This document shows, one piece after another, positions 36,213-44,794 of a stretch of 64,000 nucleotides of DNA (the stretch's first letter is position 1; every line of letters begins with the position of its first letter). The position numbers were made by a program, and so were the translations under genes. The stretch comes from Rhizobium sp. GN54. GTDB lineage: Bacteria; Pseudomonadota; Alphaproteobacteria; Rhizobiales; Rhizobiaceae. Location: positions 59,586 to 123,585 of the forward strand of contig NZ_JAJNCZ010000013.1 in NCBI RefSeq assembly GCF_021026345.1. Direction: 5' to 3'. The notes beneath the pieces were generated by a model. It was given only the letters and a program-made list of their open reading frames with translations, ran no database searches and was not told the origin of the DNA.

Positions 36213-36256
36213 ATGGTCTCCGCTCCGCAGGTTTGCGAGCATTCAGGTTGTGACTG

Positions 36257-36367
36257 CCCCTCACCCTAACCCTCTCCCCGCAAGCGGGGGAGAGGGAATG
36301 TGCGGAGTTTGCCGCTTGCCTTCTCCCCGTTCACGGGGAGAAGGTGGCCGGCAGGCCGGATGAGGGT
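36257..36367. repeat. RIME-like intergenic palindromic element
   Basis: Two GC-rich hairpins in tandem. The first is CCCTCTCCCC/GGGGAGAGGG-type at 36270-36296; the second is CCTTCTCCCC/GGGGAGAAGG at 36319-36344. Flanking CCCTCA and TGAGGG arms enclose them. This is the layout of the Rhizobium intergenic mosaic elements known in rhizobia. It lies between binding-protein and ATPase genes of one operon and may cause differential expression of the two. Confidence 0.7.
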
Positions 36368-36376
36368 CCGCGCCGC

Positions 36377-37465
36377 TCAGCCGACGATCAGTTCGGTCCA
36401 CTTCTGGTTCAGCCAGTCGGACTTCGTCTGGTACATGTCGTAGCGCGGGATGATCGGCTCGATGTCGGAGGAAACGGCGGCGAATTCCGCATCCGTCAGG
36501 TCGAGCAGGTCACGCCGGACCGTCGGCGCCGTGCCGACCTTGCGCGACAGCACCGCCTGGATCGCCGGCTGGCTCATGTAGTCGATGAAGACATGCGCTT
36601 CGTCGACCTTCTGAGAGGCGCGCGACAGCGCCCAGCAGCCCGAATCCTGGATGCCGCCTTCCTTCGGGAAGGTGGAGCGGACCGGGTGGCCGTCGGCGGC
36701 GGCGAGGCCGGTGACGTCGTGGTAGTACTGGCCCATCGGGATCTCGCCCGATTTCAGCGCCTGCTCGAACTGGGCCTCGTCGCGATACCAGAGAGCTACA
36801 TTGGGCTTGACCTCGGCGAGCTTGTCGAAGGCCTTGAGGATGCCCTCCTCCGTGTCGAGCACGCTGGTGCCGCCGAGGAAGGTCTTGGCGGTCACTTCCA
36901 GCAGGAAGGAGTTGGATACGAGTGCGAGCAGGCCGAGCTTGTCGGCGTTCGCCGGATCCCAGAAGGCTGCCCAGCTTTCCGGTGCTTGCTCGTAAACGGC
37001 GGTGTTGGTGACGAGCGTGATGTACCAGGCGACGGCGCCGATGCCGGCGACCCGGCCGTCCGGATACTTGTTGACGAAGCGCTCGATCAGGTTCTCGCCG
37101 TTCTTGATCTTGCCCATGTCGAGCGGCGCCCAGAGCTCGGTCGCCTGGCCCTTGAGCATGGCCACCTGCGACATCATCGAGACGTCGGCCGGTGCCTGGC
37201 CGGCGCGTGCGGCCTGTTCGAGTTGGACCAGCCAGGCCTCTCCCGTCGGCTCGGCGATGGATTCCACCGCGATGCCCGTCGCCTTGGTGAATTCCGGGAA
37301 GATGTTCTTGTCGAACGAATCCTTGAAGTATCCGCCGTAGACGCCGACCTTCAGGGACTTTTCCTGCGCACGCAGGATCGACGGCATCGCCAGCAGCGAC
37401 GCGCCCGCCATGCCGGCGCCGAGCACGCCGCGGCGGCTCACGGTGGCGTTGAGAATATCACGCAT
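36377..37465 (-). CDS. ABC transporter periplasmic binding protein (PotD-like), second system
   Basis: A 362-residue exported solute-binding protein. N-terminal VSRRGVLGAGMAGASLLAMPSILRAQ is a twin-arginine-type signal with cleavage near LRA-QE. The mature protein (SLKVGVYGGYFKDSFDKNIFPEF onward) is in extracellular solute-binding family 1 (PotD/Fbp class). First gene of the second transporter operon. The next upstream gene on the same strand encodes an agmatinase-type ureohydrolase, so a guanidino compound or polyamine is a reasonable ligand. Confidence 0.9.
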   Translation of the reverse strand: MRDILNATVSRRGVLGAGMAGASLLAMPSILRAQEKSLKVGVYGGYFKDSFDKNIFPEFTKATGIAVESIAEPTGEAWLVQLEQAARAGQAPADVSMMSQVAMLKGQATELWAPLDMGKIKNGENLIERFVNKYPDGRVAGIGAVAWYITLVTNTAVYEQAPESWAAFWDPANADKLGLLALVSNSFLLEVTAKTFLGGTSVLDTEEGILKAFDKLAEVKPNVALWYRDEAQFEQALKSGEIPMGQYYHDVTGLAAADGHPVRSTFPKEGGIQDSGCWALSRASQKVDEAHVFIDYMSQPAIQAVLSRKVGTAPTVRRDLLDLTDAEFAAVSSDIEPIIPRYDMYQTKSDWLNQKWTELIVG

Positions 37466-37531
37466 TGTCCTTACTCCATTCTTTGCCAGACGGCTTCCGG
37501 CCGCCGGGTTGTTCCCATTTTATATTGCAAG

Positions 37532-38590
37532 TCAAGCCTTGGCGATGACGGAAGGGCTGAACACCATCAGGCTCAGGATTTCGAACAGCACCTGGGCGCC
37601 GGCATGCGCGGTATTGGTGGTGGCGTCATATTGCGGGGCGACCTCGACGACGTCGCCGCCGACGAGATTGATGCCCTTGAGGCCGCGCACCAGTTCCAGC
37701 ACTTCGCGGGTGGTGAGGCCGCCGATTTCCGGCGTTCCCGTTCCCGGCGCGAAGCTCGGATCCAGGCTGTCGATGTCGAAGGAGAGGTAGGTCGGGCCAT
37801 CGCCGACGATCGCCTTCGCCTTCTCGATGATGGCAGGGATGCCCATGCCGGAGACGTCCTCGGCATGGATGACGGTCATGCCGGCATCGTAGGAGAACTC
37901 CCAGAGATATTCCGACGAGCCGCGGATGCCGATCTGGATCGTGCGGGTCGGGTCGAGGACGCCGTCGAGCACCGCGTTGCGGAACGGGCCACCGTGATGG
38001 AACTTGGTGCCGTCGAAGGAGCCGCTGGTGTCGCAATGGGCGTCGATGTGGATCATCCCGACCGGCTGCTTCTTGCCGACGGCCTTCATGATCGGGTGGG
38101 TGATCGAATGGTCGCCGCCGACGGCAAGCGGGATCACGCCGGCATCGACGATCTGGTTGAAGCGCTTCTCGATGTCCTCGTGGCTCATCTCCAGCCGGTA
38201 GCGGCTGCGGAAGGGAACGTCGCCGATGTCGGCGACGCGCAGTTCCTGCACGGGCGCGCAGTCGAGGACATGATTGTAGGGGCCGATGCGCTCGATCGAA
38301 CGCATGGCGCGCGGTCCGAAGCGCGAGCCGTTGCGGTTCGTGACGCCGAGATCCATCGGAACGCCGGTGATCGCCACCTGCAGGTTGCCGAAGTCCGGGT
38401 CCTCCGCCTCGACCGGCATGTGCGGGGCAGAAAGGAATGTCGGCACGCCCGCATAGGGCGCGAGCCGCGTGCCGCTCTTGGAGAAGATCTTGTCGGCGAC
38501 CTTGCGGAAGGCCGGATCGAAGATGTCCCCGCCGTGTCCGTCGCCGAATTTCTCCCGCAATGCCTGGAGCTTGCTGTCGTCGAATGCCAT
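37532..38590 (-). CDS. speB: Agmatinase-family ureohydrolase
   Basis: A 352-residue binuclear-Mn ureohydrolase. Metal motifs GGDHSITHP, HIDAHCDTSG and SFDIDSLDPSFAPGTGTPE are intact. Enzymes of this family hydrolyse agmatine, guanidinobutyrate or guanidinopropionate to urea and an amine. Its length, over 300 residues with an N-terminal extension, and the divergent LysR regulator resemble Pseudomonas guanidino-acid hydrolase loci, so gbuA/gpuA-type activity is as likely as agmatinase. GAGG precedes ATG 38590. It is followed by the second polyamine-type transporter, 66 bp away on the same strand. Confidence 0.85.
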   Translation of the reverse strand: MAFDDSKLQALREKFGDGHGGDIFDPAFRKVADKIFSKSGTRLAPYAGVPTFLSAPHMPVEAEDPDFGNLQVAITGVPMDLGVTNRNGSRFGPRAMRSIERIGPYNHVLDCAPVQELRVADIGDVPFRSRYRLEMSHEDIEKRFNQIVDAGVIPLAVGGDHSITHPIMKAVGKKQPVGMIHIDAHCDTSGSFDGTKFHHGGPFRNAVLDGVLDPTRTIQIGIRGSSEYLWEFSYDAGMTVIHAEDVSGMGIPAIIEKAKAIVGDGPTYLSFDIDSLDPSFAPGTGTPEIGGLTTREVLELVRGLKGINLVGGDVVEVAPQYDATTNTAHAGAQVLFEILSLMVFSPSVIAKA

Positions 38591-38737
38591 CGTCCGCCTC
38601 GCTTCTGGTCGCAATAGGGCAAGCGGGGGAGCCGGGCCTGGCTGCCGATAGTGTCGTTCCCCCGGGCTTTTGCCCTTGTTTTTATGATTACGTCGCAAAA
38701 CGATTGGAAAATCAATTGACAATGTTATAGCTTTTTG

Positions 38738-38754
38738 TGTGAGAAAATTTCACA
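38738..38754. promoter_or_regulatory. Candidate LysR-type operator
   Basis: TGTGAGAAAATTTCACA, an interrupted dyad TGTGA-N7-TCACA, in the 185-bp gap between the divergent ureohydrolase and LysR genes, 21 bp before the LysR start. It matches the T-N11-A layout used by LysR-type regulators, and the position suits autoregulation plus control of the ureohydrolase. Confidence 0.5.
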
Positions 38755-38775
38755 TATGAATCCGCTCCGATTGCC

Positions 38776-39798
38776 ATGTCGAACCGACTGCCGCCCCTCA
38801 ATCCGTTGCGCGCCTTCGAGGCGGCGGCGCGGCGCGGTTCGGTGACGGCCGCAGCCCGCGAACTCAACGTCACCCATGGCGCCATCAGCCACCAGATCCG
38901 GGCGCTCGAGGAATCGCTCGGTGCGGTCCTGTTCGAGCGCGGCGGCAAGCGGTTGAAGCTGACGTCGCAAGGCGCGCTGCTTTTGCCGGCGGTGACGGAG
39001 GCCTTCGGCGGCATTGCCGCCGCCACCGCGCTGATGAAGCGGCCGGCGACGAGCGGCTCGCTGACGATCACCTGCGTGCCGGCCCTTCTTTCATTCTGGA
39101 TCGTTCCGCGCCTCAACCGCTTTACCGAGCAGTATCCCGACGTGAAGCTGAGCCTCGTCGCCTCCAACGAGCCGGCGCAGGTCTTCTCGCGCGACGTCGA
39201 CGTGTCGATCCTCTACGGCGACGGCAACTGGCCCGATTGCTGGACCCGTCTGTGGAGCCACCTGCGGCTGTTTCCGATTGCCAGCCCGACCCTGCTCAAC
39301 AGCAGGCCGCTTCGTTCCGTGCGCGATCTCTCCGACCATATGCTGCTGCATGGCGATCGCGACGGGCGGGAGTGGAACACCTGGTTCGCCGCCGCCGATG
39401 CGGTCGATCTTCCGAAGGGGCAGCAGCTCTTCACCAGCGACGCGCGTCTTTCCACCGAGGCCGCGCTTCACGGCCAAGGCATAGCACTCGGCGACACGAT
39501 CACCGCGGCGAGCCTGATCGCGCGCGGCGAACTGGTCGTGCCTTTCGACCTTTCGGTTCCGGCAAACGATGCCTTCTATGTCGCCTGCCGGCAGGAGGTG
39601 CGCGCGGCACCGATCGTCAAGGTCTTCATCGACTGGCTGTTCGCCTCGCTCGAGGAGGATGGCCTGCCCGAACCGCAGGCGTCCGCGCGCATGCTGTTGC
39701 GCACCCGCGGCGGCCGCAGCGGCGATGGCTATCAGCCGGTGTCTTCGCCGCGCACACGTCCGCACGACAATACTCGAAAACGCAAGACACGCGCCTGA
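38776..39798 (+). CDS. LysR family regulator (GcvA-type)
   Basis: A 340-residue LTTR. The N-terminal helix-turn-helix LRAFEAAARRGSVTAAARELNVTHGAISHQIRALEESLG is the GcvA subgroup form. The substrate-binding domain follows from about residue 95, and the C-terminal 35 residues are a poorly conserved basic tail. Divergent from the ureohydrolase; TGTGA-N7-TCACA lies between them. Downstream, 29 bp away, is an aminotransferase that may be cotranscribed. It likely senses a guanidino or amino compound. Confidence 0.88.
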   Translation: MSNRLPPLNPLRAFEAAARRGSVTAAARELNVTHGAISHQIRALEESLGAVLFERGGKRLKLTSQGALLLPAVTEAFGGIAAATALMKRPATSGSLTITCVPALLSFWIVPRLNRFTEQYPDVKLSLVASNEPAQVFSRDVDVSILYGDGNWPDCWTRLWSHLRLFPIASPTLLNSRPLRSVRDLSDHMLLHGDRDGREWNTWFAAADAVDLPKGQQLFTSDARLSTEAALHGQGIALGDTITAASLIARGELVVPFDLSVPANDAFYVACRQEVRAAPIVKVFIDWLFASLEEDGLPEPQASARMLLRTRGGRSGDGYQPVSSPRTRPHDNTRKRKTRA

Positions 39799-39827
39799 GG
39801 CGCCAATCCACTGCAAGGACCTGTCCC

Positions 39828-41003
39828 ATGCCCAGATTCAATCCCCTCGTTGCGAACCTTGCCGCGCCGCCGATCCCCACCGTGTTTGCCTGGGGCAGAA
39901 GCTACAATGGCAGCAAGGGGCCGCTGATCGACCTGTCACAGGCCGTGCCCGGCTATCCCGCCCATCCGGAGATGCTGCGCCGGCTCGGAGACTACGCCGC
40001 CTCCACCGCCTATACCGGCTACGGCCCGATCGAGGGGGAGGACGCGCTCAGGCAGGCTTATGGCACCCATGTCGCCTCCGTCTATGGTGCCGCGCTCGGT
40101 GCGGAGAACATCCATGTGACGGCCGGGTGCAATCAGGCCTTCATCTGTGCCGCAATGGCGGTCGCAGGCGCCGGCGATACCGTGCTGATGAGCGATCCCT
40201 ACTATTTCAACCAGGAGACCACGCTTGCGATGCTGGGCGTGAAGGTCCGGCTGGCGCCTTGCGATCCCGACAACGGCTTCCAGCCCGATCTCGCGGCGAT
40301 CGAGGCGGCGATGACACCGGATGTCCGTGCGCTCGCGCTCGTCTCGCCGAACAATCCGACAGGGGCGGTCTACTCGCCGGAACTGCTTTCCGCGGTGTTC
40401 GATCTCTGCCGGGCGCGCGGCGTCTGGCTCATCCTGGACGAGACCTACCGCGACTTCCTGCCCGAGGCCGGTGTGCGCCCGCACGGGCTGTTCGACAAGG
40501 AGGGCTGGCAGGAGACGCTGATCGGTCTCTATAGCTTCTCCAAGGCGTTTTGCATTCCCGGCCATCGGCTGGGTGCCATCACCGCGAGCCCCGCGGTCGT
40601 CGAGCAGGTGGCGAAGGTGATGGACAACGTGCAGATCTGCCCGCCGCGTTCGGCTCAGGCGGCGGTCGCAGAGGCGTTGCCGCTGCTTTCGGACTGGCGC
40701 GAGGAGAACCGGCTGGAGATCGCCCGCCGTGCGGCGGCATTGAAGGAGACGATGGAGGGGCTGAACGGCTGGTCGATCGGTGCCGTCGGCGCCTATTTCT
40801 CGTTCATCCGCCATCCTTTCGCGGAAGAGACGTCGACGGAGGTTGCAGAAAGATTGGCAAAGGAAGCGGGTATCCTCTGCCTGCCCGGCAGCTACTTCGG
40901 CCCGGGGCAGGAACGCTACCTGCGCTTTGCCTTCGCCAATGCAGGCGCGCCGACGATCGGGCTCCTGCGGCAGCGGCTGCAGGATTTCGGCGGTCCGGCA
41001 TAA
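39828..41003 (+). CDS. PLP-dependent aminotransferase, class I/II
   Basis: A 391-residue fold-type I aminotransferase. Markers: YGPIEGEDALRQAY near residue 65, VTAGCNQAFICAAMAV, SPNNPTGAVYSPELL, the Asp strand ILDETYRDF, and SFSKAFCIPGHRLGAI with the PLP lysine. The ATG at 39828 has AAGGA 8 bp upstream; the frame is open upstream inside the LysR gene without a site. It probably transaminates an amine or amino acid arising from the neighbouring ureohydrolase pathway (for example a guanidino acid or 4-aminobutyrate), which is inference. Confidence 0.87.
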   Translation: MPRFNPLVANLAAPPIPTVFAWGRSYNGSKGPLIDLSQAVPGYPAHPEMLRRLGDYAASTAYTGYGPIEGEDALRQAYGTHVASVYGAALGAENIHVTAGCNQAFICAAMAVAGAGDTVLMSDPYYFNQETTLAMLGVKVRLAPCDPDNGFQPDLAAIEAAMTPDVRALALVSPNNPTGAVYSPELLSAVFDLCRARGVWLILDETYRDFLPEAGVRPHGLFDKEGWQETLIGLYSFSKAFCIPGHRLGAITASPAVVEQVAKVMDNVQICPPRSAQAAVAEALPLLSDWREENRLEIARRAAALKETMEGLNGWSIGAVGAYFSFIRHPFAEETSTEVAERLAKEAGILCLPGSYFGPGQERYLRFAFANAGAPTIGLLRQRLQDFGGPA

Positions 41004-41195
41004 GCCGGTCCGCTTTGCTCACGATGCGGGGCGGTCCTTAAGCCGCGCGCCAGGGTGGCAGGCGGTAGGTTGGAGGGCATATAAGAGCAGCTTCATTTAT
41101 CCCCAAGCGTGTACCCCCTACTCCGACTTTGCATATTGCCAACCGCTTTCATTGAGAGGACCCTCACTTCCAGGACTGGCGTGGGAGGCGCCCTG

Positions 41196-41651
41196 ATGGA
41201 CACCACGTTGGAAATCGGACAGGAGGAACTCGACAACGCCTCGATCGAGCGGAGTGTCCTCTTCCAGATCAAGCGCTCCCAGTCGCTGCTGGCACGGCGT
41301 TTCCAGACGCGTTTTGCCGCCTTCGGCGTCACGCCCGGTGAATATGGTGTTTTGCTGCTGGTCGCGACCAACCCCGGCCGCAAGCAGACGGAAATTGCCG
41401 ATGCGCTCGGTATCCAGCGCGCGAACTTCGTGCCCCTGATCAACTCGCTCGAGCGCAGGCTTCTGACCGAGCGGCGACCGTCGCCGCAGGACAAGCGCTC
41501 CAACGCCTTGTACCTCACCCCGGCGGGAGAGGAATTCGTCGAGCAGATCTGCCAGGCGGAGGCGCGATTCGAGGCGGAGTGCACGGCCCGCCTCGGGGGC
41601 CGCGAGGCGCGAGACGCCTTTCTCGTCCTGTTGTCCCGGCTGGCGGTCTGA
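41196..41651 (+). CDS. MarR family transcriptional regulator
   Basis: A 151-residue winged-helix regulator. The MarR core is SQSLLARRFQTRFAAFGVTPGEYGVLLLV, GRKQTEIADALGIQRANFVPLINSLE and RRPSPQDKRSNALYLTPAG. GGGAGG sits 7 bp before ATG 41196; the frame is open further upstream without a site. It is monocistronic here and is followed by about 290 bp that hold the upstream region of the first repA. Confidence 0.85.
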   Translation: MDTTLEIGQEELDNASIERSVLFQIKRSQSLLARRFQTRFAAFGVTPGEYGVLLLVATNPGRKQTEIADALGIQRANFVPLINSLERRLLTERRPSPQDKRSNALYLTPAGEEFVEQICQAEARFEAECTARLGGREARDAFLVLLSRLAV

Positions 41652-41943
41652 TTGCCAGAGGTCGCCCGGTGGCCGGTATTCCAGCTTAAGCCGAGGAAAT
41701 GATTCCGTTTCCGGCAACACCGTATCCGGGCGATTGCCAAATATGCCTTGACGGGCATCGGGAATCGCCGCACCGTCCCTAACGGAAAAAGATGATCAAT
41801 CCGGTTTTTCCCGTAACCTTGGCATCTGCCTGTTACATCGGCTGCGTGACGTATGCACCTGGCCGCGAATGGGGCGATGCCGAAAGCTCGGCCTGACCGG
41901 TCGGGAAACGGACGGGAGGCAACCGGATGGGGGAAGGATGCGC

Positions 41944-43191
41944 ATGGCGATGTCGCCGAACATGACGACGGGTGCAGAACCGACCGCCGACGAGGCGATC
42001 GCCTCGGACGCGCGCATCCTGTCGGCCCAGCTCAAGTCCATGCGCGAGCGCTTCTTTCCGCCGACCGCACGGAAGGTGCTGCGCAGTTTCACCTCCGGCG
42101 AGGCGGCGCGGCTGATCGGCGTTTCCGACGGTTATCTGCGCCAGCTCTCGCTGGCAGGCGAAGGACCGCAGCCCGAGACGGGGCCGGGCGGGCGCCGCTT
42201 CTACTCGCTGACCGACATCAATGCGCTGCGGGCGCACCTAGCAGAGCAGGCCCTTGCCAAGGGCAACCGGGGCAAGGCCCGCGCCTATCGCAAGTGGCGC
42301 GACGGTGCCGGTGGCGAACACCTGCAGGTCGTGGCGGTGACCAACTTCAAGGGCGGGTCCGGCAAGACGACGTCGGCGGCGCATCTGGCGCAGTACCTCG
42401 CCCTTGCGGGCTATCGCGTCCTGGCGGTGGACCTCGATCCGCAAGCGTCTCTCTCGGCCCTGTTCGGCTACCAGCCGGAAATCGATCTTGAGGGCAACGA
42501 CACGCTCTACGGCGCGATCCGCTACGACGATGAAGCCCGGCCGCTGAAGGACATCATCCGCAAGACCTATTTCGACGGGCTCGACCTCGTTCCGGGAAAC
42601 CTGGAACTGCAGGAGTTCGAGCATGTGACGCCGCGGGCGCTGGCAAGCCGGCAGACGATGGCGCCGGGACAGCCGCTGTTCTTTGCCCGCGTGCATGCGG
42701 CCCTGCGGACGGTGGAGCAGGACTACGACGTCGTCGTGCTCGATTGCCCGCCGCAACTCGGCTACCTCACTTTGTCGGCCCTGTGCGCCTCGACCTCAGT
42801 GCTCGTCACCGTGCACCCGCAGATGCTCGATGTCGCCTCGATGAACCAGTTCCTGTTCATGACGTCGGATCTCTTGGGCGTGGTGCGCGAGGCCGGCGGC
42901 CGGCTGAACTTCGATTTCCTGCGCTATCTCGTCACCCGCTTCGAGCCGAACGACGGACCGCAGGCGCAGATCGTCGGACTGATGCGCTCGCTGTTTGCCG
43001 ACCGCGTGCTGACCTCGCCGATGGTGAAATCGACAGCGGTCTCGGATGCAGGCCTGACCAAGGAGACGCTCTACGAGGTGGGACGGGAAAACTTCACCCG
43101 CGCGACCTACGACCGGGCGATGGAAAGCATGAACGCCGTCAACGCCGAAATCGAGGGGCTGATACTGCAGGTCTGGGGGCGCGGCGCATAG
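41944..43191 (+). CDS. repA: Plasmid partitioning protein RepA (ParA type), first copy
   Basis: A 415-residue RepA of the repABC class. The N-terminal part (residues 25-95) is the MerR-like DNA-binding region of RepA (FTSGEAARLIGVSDGYLRQL). Walker A KGGSGKTT is at residues 136-143, followed by the VLAVDLDPQASLSALFGYQPE motif and DVVVLDCPPQLGYLT. It drives segregation and represses its own operon. ATG 41944 is 6 bp after GGGAAGG; ATG 41938 abuts that site. Uniquely, no repB follows: the ctRNA region and repC come next. It differs clearly from the second RepA at 55561, so it is not a recent duplicate. Confidence 0.93.
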   Translation: MAMSPNMTTGAEPTADEAIASDARILSAQLKSMRERFFPPTARKVLRSFTSGEAARLIGVSDGYLRQLSLAGEGPQPETGPGGRRFYSLTDINALRAHLAEQALAKGNRGKARAYRKWRDGAGGEHLQVVAVTNFKGGSGKTTSAAHLAQYLALAGYRVLAVDLDPQASLSALFGYQPEIDLEGNDTLYGAIRYDDEARPLKDIIRKTYFDGLDLVPGNLELQEFEHVTPRALASRQTMAPGQPLFFARVHAALRTVEQDYDVVVLDCPPQLGYLTLSALCASTSVLVTVHPQMLDVASMNQFLFMTSDLLGVVREAGGRLNFDFLRYLVTRFEPNDGPQAQIVGLMRSLFADRVLTSPMVKSTAVSDAGLTKETLYEVGRENFTRATYDRAMESMNAVNAEIEGLILQVWGRGA

Positions 43192-43261
43192 CAATTGCGT
43201 CCGGCCGGACACGATGGACGGCCGGGCATGATGAAGCAGAAACGAGAAAGGAACAGAGCAA

Positions 43262-43312
43262 GAAAAAAGGCCTCCAAAACGTCGCCATTCCGGAAGCCCT
43301 CTTCAATGTAGC
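43262..43312 (-). ncRNA. Antisense ctRNA (incA-type) of the repABC family
   Basis: The 335-bp gap between repA and repC carries the conserved repABC signature on the minus strand. A -35 TTGACT is at 43347-43342, a -10-like TTCTCT at 43324-43319, and an intrinsic terminator with stem 43292-43298/43269-43275 and a T6 run 43268-43263. The stem pairs fully only on the minus strand (G-U wobble instead of C-A), which fixes the orientation. In known systems this RNA blocks repC expression and determines incompatibility. Transcript ends are approximate. Confidence 0.8.
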
Positions 43313-43526
43313 AATTCAAGAGAATCACTTCCGACAGCCAAAGTCAAGAGTCCGCGCGGATTTCCTCCGTCGCGGAACCGATATCCTGTTGCCTGCCGAC
43401 TGAGGCAAACCGACAGGAATGCTCCTTTCCCAAGGGACAGGAGCCTTCGCGCACGCGTCTTGTGAACGTGCGAACGCTCTGGTGCGGCGTCAGGTCAGGC
43501 CTCTTGCCTCCTTGAGAGGGACGACC

Positions 43527-44729
43527 ATGACGGAGAGACTGGCAACGACGCCTTTTGGCGGCGGCAGGATGACTGCGCGCGTCTTCGCGATGCAGAAGCA
43601 TGTTGCGGACACCCAGGCGCGGCTCGCCGCCGACGGCGGCGGCAATGACAACGGCACCAGCGAGAAGTGGCAGTTGCTGCGTGCCTTGACGGAGGCGCGC
43701 GAGCACTACGGCCTGTCGGACCGCACACTCGCCGTGCTGGAGGCGCTTCTGAGCTTTCACCCGGACCGGGTCCTCGATGGCCGCGCGCCGATCGTGGTCT
43801 TTCCCTCGAACGCGGAACTGTCGGTACGCTCGCGCGGGATGGCGCCGGCGACGCTGAGGCGGCATCTGGCAATGCTGCAGCAGGCGGGCATGATCCTTCG
43901 GCGCGACAGCCCCAACGGCAAGCGTTACTGCCGGCGTGACGATCGCGGCGTGGTGGAGGACGCCTTCGGCTTCGACGTGGCGCCCCTGGCCTTGATGGCC
44001 TCCGACATTCACGAGCGGGCGGAGCAGGCCCGTGCGGAGGCGAGGCGGGTCCATGCACTGCGCGCTGAGGTGACGCTGCACCTGCGCGACATCGCCAAGA
44101 TCGTCGAGGCAGCCTTGGCCGAAGGGCGCAAGGGCCCCTGGCTGGAGCATCAGCTGGCGCTCGCAGGTCTGTCCGGACGGCTGGGGCGGGCGACACCCGC
44201 AGAAACACTCACGGAACGGAAAACGGCGCTGCTGTTGCTTCGGCGGGGCGTCGAGGATGACTACCTCAAATCGCTCTCGGACGAAGAAATGAGCGCCAAT
44301 GACGATCAAACTGAGCGGCATATTCAGAATTCAAACCCAGACCATCCATTTGAATTAAAAGGCCATGACATAAACCAGGAGGCGCGACCGGCGGACAAGA
44401 AGGAGGCGGAGCGCAAGAGCGTCGCCGTCAGCCTAAAACGTGTCCTGTCTGCATGCCCCGAAATCGGCTCCTATGCGAAGGAGGGCATTGCCAGCTGGGC
44501 GGACCTGATCAAGGCGGCCTCGCTTGTCCGCTCGATGCTCGGGATTTCGCCGGATGCCTATGAAAAGGCGCGCGCTGCGATGGGCGACGGGACGGCTGCG
44601 GTGGTGATCGCCGCCATGCTCGAGCGATCGGACCAGATCCGGTCTGCCGGCGGATACCTGCGGGAACTGACGCGAAAGGCCGAGGCCAGGCAGTTCTCGG
44701 TCCTGCCGATGATCAAGGCGCTGGAATGA
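43527..44729 (+). CDS. repC: Replication initiator RepC
   Basis: A 400-residue RepC. The N-terminus (TTPFGGGRMTARVFAMQ), the helical DNA-binding region (SDRTLAVLEALLSFHPD, IVVFPSNAELSVRSRGMAPATLRRHL) and the C-terminal RSAGGYLRELTRKAEA are typical. RepC binds the origin inside its own gene. GAGAGGG precedes ATG 43527. It is preceded by the ctRNA and lacks a repB upstream. The only repB in the window lies 12 kb away. Confidence 0.93.
   Translation: MTERLATTPFGGGRMTARVFAMQKHVADTQARLAADGGGNDNGTSEKWQLLRALTEAREHYGLSDRTLAVLEALLSFHPDRVLDGRAPIVVFPSNAELSVRSRGMAPATLRRHLAMLQQAGMILRRDSPNGKRYCRRDDRGVVEDAFGFDVAPLALMASDIHERAEQARAEARRVHALRAEVTLHLRDIAKIVEAALAEGRKGPWLEHQLALAGLSGRLGRATPAETLTERKTALLLLRRGVEDDYLKSLSDEEMSANDDQTERHIQNSNPDHPFELKGHDINQEARPADKKEAERKSVAVSLKRVLSACPEIGSYAKEGIASWADLIKAASLVRSMLGISPDAYEKARAAMGDGTAAVVIAAMLERSDQIRSAGGYLRELTRKAEARQFSVLPMIKALE
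44300..44385. other. Predicted origin of replication inside repC
   Basis: An A/T-rich stretch in the middle of the otherwise GC-rich repC, containing ATATTCAGAATTCAAA, TTTGAATTAAAAGG and GACATAAACC. In repABC replicons the origin maps to such a low-GC segment within repC. It encodes the variable linker between the N- and C-terminal domains. Confidence 0.65.
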
Positions 44730-44794
44730 GCGGAGCTCTCCATGATCCGGCCGGAATTCTTGGCGGTGAGTGCATGCGAAACCGCGGGACGGCG

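Noticed and set aside
42744..43403. Open frame overlapping repA1 and the gap before repC, considered as a repB remnant
   Set aside because: It is an alternative frame of repA1 and shows none of the RepB motifs (MFGGIN, GHRRW, KENSERKDL).
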